Of a stretch of DNA of 64,000 nucleotides, positions 57,888 to 64,000 are shown piece by piece. Every line of letters begins with the position of its first letter. The first letter of the stretch is position 1. The DNA lies in NCBI RefSeq assembly GCF_022539505.1, contig NC_061509.1, positions 35,530,334 through 35,594,333 on the forward strand, given 5' to 3'. The position numbers and the translations under genes are program-made. The DNA is from Lolium rigidum (lineage: Eukaryota > Streptophyta > Magnoliopsida > Poales > Poaceae). The notes below the pieces were generated by a model. The model was not told where the DNA came from, ran no database searches, and saw only the letters and a program-made list of their open reading frames with translations.

Positions 57888-58430
57888 CTACTTCTCGGTG
57901 GCGATGACCAGCGTCTGGGCCATCTTGGAGCTCTGCGTGGCGCAGTCCATGGAGCGGCGATAGTCGCCGGCTATGGTGATGACCCCCTTGGGGCCAGGCA
58001 GCTTCATCTTCAGGTACCCATAGTGGGGCACCGCCATGAACTTGGTCAGGGCCGGCCTGCCCAGGAGCGCGTGGTAGGGACTCACGAGGTCCACCACCTC
58101 GAACTCGATCTGCTCGGTGCGGAAGTGATCCGGCTTCCTGAACATCACCTCCAGCGTGATCCGGCCGATCGGCTGGCAGCAGTGGCCCGGCACGATGCCA
58201 TCGAAGACGGTGGGGGTGGGACGCAGCTCGGCTTCTTGGATGCCTAGCTTGCGGGCGGTGTCGCGGTAGAGGATGTTGATGCTGCTGCCGCCGTCGATGA
58301 GGACGCGAGAAAAACGCACGCTGCGCCGGGTTGTGCCGATAGTGGGGTCGAGGACCATGGCGTAGCTGCCCGGCTTCGGCAGGACAGCCGGTGTGTCGCG
58401 GCGATCAAAGGTGATGGCCTGCTCGACCGG
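57888..58430 (-). pseudogene. Aspartic protease of the Tat element
   Basis: Retropepsin-like domain with VLIDGGSSINILY (DGGS in place of the usual DTGA/DSGA) and HALLGRPALTKFMAVPHYGY. Open from 58358 to 57888, ending in an in-frame TAG; coding similarity continues beyond it to RT with a further stop near 57710. A frame change near 58440 separates it from gag. Confidence 0.78.
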
Positions 58431-58435
58431 TTTAG

Positions 58436-60468
58436 GTGCTGGGGGACCGGCGGTATGACCGCGTTGACCTCGAGGGAACGGCTCTGCTGGCTCGTCTTGT
58501 CCTCGGGCTCGGAGGTGAAGATGATGTAGGTAGCATCTTCGGCCAGATATCGGCCGCCATGGTGCACTTGGTTAGCCTCGTGGTGCTCGAGGTTGGCGTT
58601 CTCCGCGCCGGCTGCGCCACCCGGCCCGCCGGCTGGGGGCGGCGGGGGTGGAGGCGGGAGAGGTTCACCGCTTGTCAGCCGCTTCATGAAGTGGCAGTCG
58701 CGGGTGGTGTGGTTGGAGGGGTTCTTGCCGCTGTGGTATTTGCACGGCGAATCGAGCATCTGCTCGAAGGTGTACTTCGGCTTCCACTGCTGGTCTTGCT
58801 TCTGGCGGCGGCTGCCGCCTGCCGCGTTGTCTGCCACGGCGGCCACGTGGGCGGAGCCGTACCGGCGGTCCGGCTGGTCGCTGTGACGCTTGCCGCGGTA
58901 GTTATCCCGCCGGCTGCCATGAGAGGCGCCGTCTGCCGGCTTGTGCTCAGCCGACTTGTTGTTGTCCCTTCTTGCTGGGGCCGGTGAAATATCAGCCGGC
59001 GCCTTGCCGGCTTCCTCGGCCGGCGCGTACTTGTCCGCGATGGCCATCAAGGCGGCCATCGACTTGGGGTCACCTGCGGCGCAGCTTGTGCCACAGCATG
59101 GTGTTGGGCCGGCAGCCTCCCATGAAGAAGCTGATGGCTTGGATCTCGTGCACACCCTCGCAGGAGTTGCGCATCTCGCACCAGCGCGTCAGGTATGCGC
59201 GGTCCGCCTCGTCCGGGCCCTGCTTGCACATCTCAAGCTGCCGAGGGCGGCCCGGCCGGTGATAGGTGCCGGTGAAGTTGCTGACGAAGGCTTCTTCGAA
59301 ATCGAGCCAGCCGTTGATGCTGCCGGCTGGCAGGTTGTTGAGCCAGGTGCGGGCGGAGCCGACCAGCATCAGGGGGGAGTAGCGTACCGCCCAACGCTTG
59401 TTGCCTCGAGAGATGCCGACTGCGGTGGAGTAGTCCTGCAGCCAGTCCTCCGGCTTGGCGGTGCCGTCGTACTTGGGCGTGTCGCGGGGGAGCTGGAAGC
59501 CGTCGAGCACGGGCTCGTTGGCGATGCGAGGCCGGAAGCACTTGGGGCAAGCCGGCGCCTCCTCTTCCGCGATGCGGGATTCGACCAGCCGATCGAGGCG
59601 ATCTCTGGCGTCGACGGGCTCGATGCGCGGGCCCAGCCGGGAGCGTGCCGGCTGGCGAGCGCCGCTTGCTTCCGGAGCCGGCCTGTGCTGGCGGCGGGGC
59701 TCGGAGTCTTGCTCCTGGTTCCGGCTTGGAGGAGGCCGGCTGCGGCTGCTGCCGCTAGGCTGGTGGCTCGGCCGGCTCGAGCTTGCGTGTGTGGCCCGGG
59801 AGTCACGGTGCCAGCTTGGTGCTGGGGAAGCGGATTCGGCCGTGTCCCTGGCGCCTTCCCTGTCGTTGCCTGCAGCGCCACGAGCGTGGGAAGCTCTGGG
59901 GGCATTGACATACCTGGGGTCGGCAGCCTGCTTGGTGGCTGCGTTGAGCAGCTCAGTCACCCGCTTGTCCGGCGGCGTAACTCTTCGCCTTCGAAGGCGG
60001 CTCAGCTCTTCTGCGGCGGCTTGTGCCGCGCGCATGTTCTTGTCGGGGTGTTGTAGACGGGTAGCTCCGCGGACGGAGCCGGCGAAGGAGCGCCGTCGCG
60101 GGCGATCTCGGCGCCAAGGTCGCGGCCCTGCGGCGGATCTGGCTGGCTCGGCTGGGCTCGTCGCCGCCTGGAGTGAGGCCGTGGGCGCGGTTGTACTCGC
60201 GCTGGGTGATCTCCATCTGGCGCTTAGCAGCAGCCAGTTCTTCTGTTTGCTTGAGGAGGAGCTGGCGGTGTGCCTCCAAATCTGCCTCGATGGTGGTGGG
60301 GTCGGCGCCGGGCGTGAGCGGGGTGCTCAGCTTTGCCCGAACTTCGTCCAGCCGGGACGGTGGTGGTGGCGCTTTTGGGCCCGAGCCGGAGGCGTTGGGG
60401 TCGACGTTGCGCTCCAGGTTGGGACCACGGGTGCGCGGGTTCTTGGTGGGGAGCTCCTCGCCAGCCAT
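58436..60468 (-). pseudogene. gag of the Tat element, frameshifted
   Basis: Start at ATG 60468 (MAGEELPTKNPRTRG), about 300 nt after the primer site. The N-terminus has a helical segment (LLKQTEELAAAKRQMEITQREY). The frame shifts near 60030. The capsid core follows (FDGFQ-type region PRDTPKYDGTAKPEDWLQDY, ARTWLNNLPAGSINGWLDFE), ending at a shift near 59070. The third frame (to 58436) has DPKSMAALMAIADKYA, a basic Gly/Arg region and a zinc-binding-like CKYHSGKNPSNHTTRDCHFM. Confidence 0.85.
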
Positions 60469-60767
60469 CATGACTTGCACGACGGCGGGGCTGGCGGGAG
60501 CGCTGCTGCCTGCTCGCGGAGGAGGGCTTGCGCAGCGCAACACCTGCCGCGGGTAGCGCGGCAGTGCGACGGTGGCGATGTAGACGTCGTGGCAGCCGAA
60601 GGAGATGATGCTGCCGCCGGCTGGGAAGGGCCGGTCGGCGAAGCAGCCAGCGTTGTCGCTGACGCAATCGAGGGAGCCGAATCTCCAGATCAAGCCTGAA
60701 GCGACTCGCTCGCCGGTGGTGATGGTGAGGCCCGTCCGGATGAAGACACCGGCCGAGGATGCTGAAG

Positions 60768-60787
60768 GCCCCACGGTGGGCGCCAAA
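60768..60787 (-). other. Primer-binding site of the Tat element
   Basis: The minus strand reads TTTGGCGCCCACCGTGGGG right after the 5' LTR; this defines the element as minus-strand. I do not assign the tRNA. Confidence 0.8.
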
Positions 60788-61682
60788 TGTCGTGGGATCG
60801 TCATGGCATATGCCATAGGGTGGCTAATCGAAGGTGGTCCCTGAGAGATCTCACGGCGGTATCCGGAAGCGGGTATGGGGACGAGCGACACGGCGACGTA
60901 CCCAGGTTCGAGGCCCTCCAGTGGAGGTAACACCTCTACTCCTGCTAGAGTGTATATGATGATCACACAATACAAGGTTGCTCCTTGAGATGTGTCCGGC
61001 TGCTCCTGGGAGGCTAAGGAAGACTAGAGTCTCTCTCACAGGGCAGCGCTAGGGGTAGAAATGAAGTGAGAATGATCGATCGGTCCCCTGCACGAGAGGG
61101 GGTAGTGCGGCTTATATAGGCGCCGGCACTTTACATATAAGACCCTATAGTCTACTGGCCGGCTTGGCCGGCTTCGGCTTCCGCTCCTTCCCGAGGCAAT
61201 GACGTCAGGAGCCGTTGAGGCCTTATGGCCTGTCCCGTCCGGCTGCCGAGGTCAGCGGTATGGAGAGGAAGTGTCCCTGTCGCCGTCAGCCACTGTAGCC
61301 AGTACGGCTCGACGTAGGCCATGATGGCCTGTCCGGCGCGTGGCACTATTGCTCCACGGTGCCCCGCGCTTTACGGAAGATGAAGTCGGCGTGGACTTTG
61401 GGAACCCGGATCACCAACCCGGTTCCTTCCGAGTGCAAGACTCGCCGGCCTCGAGTCGGCTCGAGGTACAAACCCCCGGTCGGATATGGCTTGTAGAAGC
61501 CGGCCTAGCTACAGCATTGGCGGCCGTAGCCGAGGCCGACTAGGACCTAGAGCCAGCCGGCTTCCGGACCAGCCGGCCACGGCGCCAGCCGGCTGCTCCT
61601 CAGCCGGCCTTTGCCGCGAGCCGGCCAGTGGCCAGCCGGCTGCTCCGCGTCCATTGCCCTACCCGGGGTCTTCCCCCCGACA
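60788..61682 (-). repeat. 5' LTR of the Tat element
   Basis: 895 bp, with a minus-strand TATA box (CCTATATAAGCC) at about 61110-61121; the equivalent in the 3' LTR is near 48578-48589. Confidence 0.93.
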
Positions 61683-62937
61683 CTGACCTACCCTTCCGCC
61701 TACTTAAGCCTTCGTCGATAATAGCCCCAGTACCGAGAGCCACGATAAGGAAAACCTTCCAGAGACGCCGCCGCCGCCGCCGCCAATCCCATCTCGGGGG
61801 ATTCAGGAGATCGCCTCCGGCACCCTGCCGGAGAGGGGAATCATCTCCCGGAGGACTCTACACCGCCATGGTCGCCTCCGGATTGATGTGTGAGTAGTTC
61901 ACCCCCGGACTATGGGTCCATAGCAGTAGCTAGATGGTTGTCTTCTCCTCATTGTGCTATCATTGTCGGATCTTGTGAGCTGCCTAACATGATCAAGATC
62001 ATCTATCTGTAATGCTACATGTGCGTTTGTTGGGATCCGATGAATAATGAATACTATGCTATGTTGATTATCAATCTATCTATGTGTTGTTTATGATCTT
62101 GCATGCTCTCCGTTTCTAGTAGTGGCTCTGGCCAAGTCATTGCTTGTAACTCCAAGAGGGAGTAATTATGCTCGATAGTGGGTTCATGCCTCCATTAAAT
62201 CTGGGGGAGTGACAGCAACCTCTAAGGTTGTGGATGTGCTGTTGCCACTAGGGATAAAACATCAATTCTATATCTAAGGATGTATTTGTTGATTACATTA
62301 CACACCATACTTAATGCAATTGTCTGTTGTTTGCAACTTAATACTGGAGGAGGTTCGGATGATAACCTGAAGGTGGACTTTTTAGGCATAGATGCATGCT
62401 GAATAGCGGTCTATGTACTTTGTCGTAATGCCCAATTAAATCTCACACTACTCATCATAACATGTATGTGCATTGTTATGCTCTCTTTATTTGTCAATTG
62501 CCCAACTATAATTTGTTCACCCAATATGCTATTTCTTATGGGAGAGACACCTCTAGTGAACTGTGGACCCCGGTCCATTCTTTTACATCGAGTACAATCT
62601 ACTGCAATACTCGTTCTCATCGTTTTCTCGCAAACAATCATCTTCCACACTATACATCTAATCCTTTGTTACAGCAAGCCGGTGAGATTGACAACCTCAC
62701 TGTCACGTTGGGGCAAAGTAATTTGGTTGTGTTGTGCAGGTTCCACGTTGGCGCCGAATCCCCGGTGTTGCGCCGCACTACACTCCGCCGCCATCAACCT
62801 TCAACGTGCTTCTTGACTCCTACTCGTTTCGATAAACCTTGGTTTCTTACGAGAGAAAACTTGCTGCTGTACGCATCACACCTTCCACTTGGGGTTCCCA
62901 ACGGGCGTGTGCTTTACGCGTCATCAAGCTAAATTTC

Positions 62938-62955
62938 TGGCGCCGTTGCCGGGGA
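62938..62955 (+). other. Primer-binding site of element D (tRNA-Asp)
   Basis: TGGCGCCGTTGCCGGGGA, 11 nt after the LTR end at 62926. Confidence 0.92.
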
Positions 62956-63180
62956 GATCAAGACACGCTGCAAGGGGAGTCTCCACTTCCAATCTCTTTA
63001 CTTTGTTTTTGTCTTGCTTTACTTTTATTTACCACTTTGTTTGCTGCACTATATCAAAAACACAAAAAAATTAGTTGCTAGTTTTACTTTATTTACTGTC
63101 TTGTTTGCTATATCAAAAACACAAAAAAATTAGTTACATGCATTTACTTTATCTAGTTTACTTTATTTACTATTGCTAAA
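62956..63180 (+). other. Leader of element D with twofold repeat
   Basis: The block ATATCAAAAACACAAAAAAA with TTAGTT after it occurs at about 63051 and 63112, with similar flanks, as in element A. Confidence 0.75.
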
Positions 63181-64000
63181 ATGAATACTCCTGAAAATAC
63201 TAAGTTGTGTGACTTCACAAACACAAATAATAATGATTTCTTATGCACACCTATTGCTCCACCTGCTACTACAGCAGAATTCTTTGAGATTAAACCTGCT
63301 CTACTAAATCTTGTTATGAGAGAGCAATTTTCTGGTGTTAGTTCTGATGATGCTGATGCCCATCTTAATAATTTTGTTGAACTATGTGAAATGCAAAAGT
63401 ATAAGGATGTAGATGGTGACATTATAAAGTTAAAATTGTTTCCTTTCTCATTAAGAGGAAGAGCTAAAGATTGGTTGCTATCTCTGCCTAAGAATAGTAT
63501 TGATTCATGGACTAAATGTAAGGATGCTTTCATTGGTAGATATTATTCTCCTGCTAAAATTATATCTTTGAGAAGTAGCATAATGAATTTTAAGCAATTA
63601 GATACTGAGCATGTTGCACAAGCATGGGAAAGAATGAAGTCTTTGGTTAAAAATTGCCCAACCCATGGACTGACTACTTGGATGATCATCCAAACCTTTT
63701 ATGCATGATTGAATTTTTCTTCACGGAACCTATTGGATTCAGCTGCTGGAGGTACCTTTATGTCCATCACTTCGGGGGCAGCAATAAAGCTTCTTGATGA
63801 TATGATGATAAATTACTCTGAATGGCACACGGAAAGAGCTCCACAAGGTAAGAAGGTAAATTCTGTCGAAGAAACCTCTTCCTTGAGTGATAAGATTGAT
63901 GCTATTATGTCTATGCTTGTGAGTGGTAGGACTAATGTTGATCCTAATAATGTTCCTTTAGCTTCATTGGTTTCCCAAGAAGAACATGTTGATGTGAACT
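63181..64000 (+). pseudogene. gag of element D (Athila type), one internal stop, 3' end outside window
   Basis: The ATG at 63181 follows the leader. The core retrotransposon gag domain is clear: AEFFEIKPALLNLVMREQFS (near 37-56), DADAHLNNFVELCEMQK, LKLFPFSLRGRAKDWLLSLP, and SIDSWTKCKDAFIGRYY. A TGA at 63706-63708 interrupts the frame, which then stays open to the window end with continuing gag similarity (INYSEWHTERAPQGKK). The stop appears to be a single point change. The gag is the Athila type, matching the primer site. This copy is therefore damaged, although siblings may be active. Confidence 0.88.

Larger units (their letters stand above)
48258..61682 (-). mobile_element. Tat-lineage Gypsy retrotransposon with antisense gene (13.4 kb)
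   Basis: A complete minus-strand insertion of 13,425 bp. On the minus strand it runs TGTCGGGGGG to CCACGACA; TSD CTGAC at 48253-48257 and 61683-61687. LTRs are 60788-61682 (895 bp, 5') and 48258-49148 (891 bp, 3'). The order from the 5' LTR is primer site, gag, protease, RT, two RNase H-like domains, integrase; then 5 kb holding a plus-strand spliced gene; then the 3' LTR. Many frame breaks in gag-pol make it non-autonomous. The hexamer GCCGGC saturates LTRs and interior. A second, archaeal-type RNase H supports the Tat lineage. Confidence 0.93.
47903..62926 (+). repeat. 5' LTR of element D, split by the Tat element
   Basis: Made of 47903-48257 and 61688-62926. The segment at 61688-62926 closely follows element A's LTR in reverse complement. 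Confidence 0.88.
47903..64000 (+). mobile_element. Element D: Athila-like LTR retrotransposon with gag, runs off the window
   Basis: Starts TGATACGTCTCAAATG at 47903. Its 5' LTR is interrupted by the 13.4-kb Tat element and ends at 62926; reassembled it is about 1594 bp, the same as element A's undisturbed LTR. A tRNA-Asp primer site, a repeat-containing leader and gag follow. Pol would lie beyond the window. It is the likely autonomous relative of A, although this copy's gag has a stop. Confidence 0.88.

Noticed and set aside
59455..60699. Plus-strand frame of 414 codons across the Tat gag
   Set aside because: It lies opposite recognisable gag and has no motif; open by G+C-rich composition.

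Overview
The window looks like repeat-dominated intergenic DNA from a large-genome grass, most likely a Triticeae cereal (wheat, barley, rye or a relative). The reasons are grass-type Gypsy LTR retrotransposons with LTRs opening TGATACGTCTC, a BARE/Angela-like Copia solo LTR, Tat-type Gypsy elements with extra antisense genes, grass-style PIF/Harbinger and Stowaway-like elements, and GT/AG introns. I see no host gene with convincing integrity, no rRNA or tRNA gene, and no CRISPR array. Family names are recognition from memory; the boundaries rest on terminal repeats and target-site duplications (TSDs) that I read directly.

Layout. 1-2907 is the 3' part of a broken LINE. 2908-3997 plus 32315-32458 is the tail of a second LINE, split by a 28.3-kb nest. 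The nest is element B (3998-32309, TSD CCCAT), an Athila-like non-autonomous LTR element. Element A (4110-11363, minus strand, TSD CTAAC) sits in B's 5' LTR and carries a 390-bp MITE in its own LTR. A Tat-like Gypsy element with gag and protease only (15536-22839, TSD GCAAC) sits in B's interior. Element C (25058-31552, TSD GGGCC) sits in B's 3' LTR. A, B and C share one design: tRNA-Asp primer site, one orphan ORF of about 230 aa, a conserved 9-bp-stem hairpin and an AAGCTTGGGGATGC polypurine tract.

32493-34304 is a Copia solo LTR (TSD TGAGC). 35893-37677 is the oddest object: two 187-bp Copia LTRs in inverted orientation, each with its own tRNA-Met primer site, inside one TSD (CTATT). 37793-38179 is a second copy of the MITE (9-bp TSD). 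40943-43356 is a PIF/Harbinger-type element (TSD TAA) with only the two-exon Myb-like ORF1 and no transposase. 44461-46001 is probably a related element that carries a broken B3-domain gene.

47903 to the window end is element D, whose LTR (about 1594 bp) and leader match A but which encodes a gag, so A and D look like a parasite/helper pair. D's 5' LTR is split by a 13.4-kb Tat Gypsy element (48258-61682, minus strand, TSD CTGAC). That element has a decayed gag-pro-RT-RNase H-integrase region and, on the opposite strand between integrase and 3' LTR, a six-exon, five-intron gene (49959-53696) behind its own TATA box. The most interesting items are this spliced antisense gene, the inverted-LTR insertion, and the A/B/C orphan-ORF family with its conserved hairpin.
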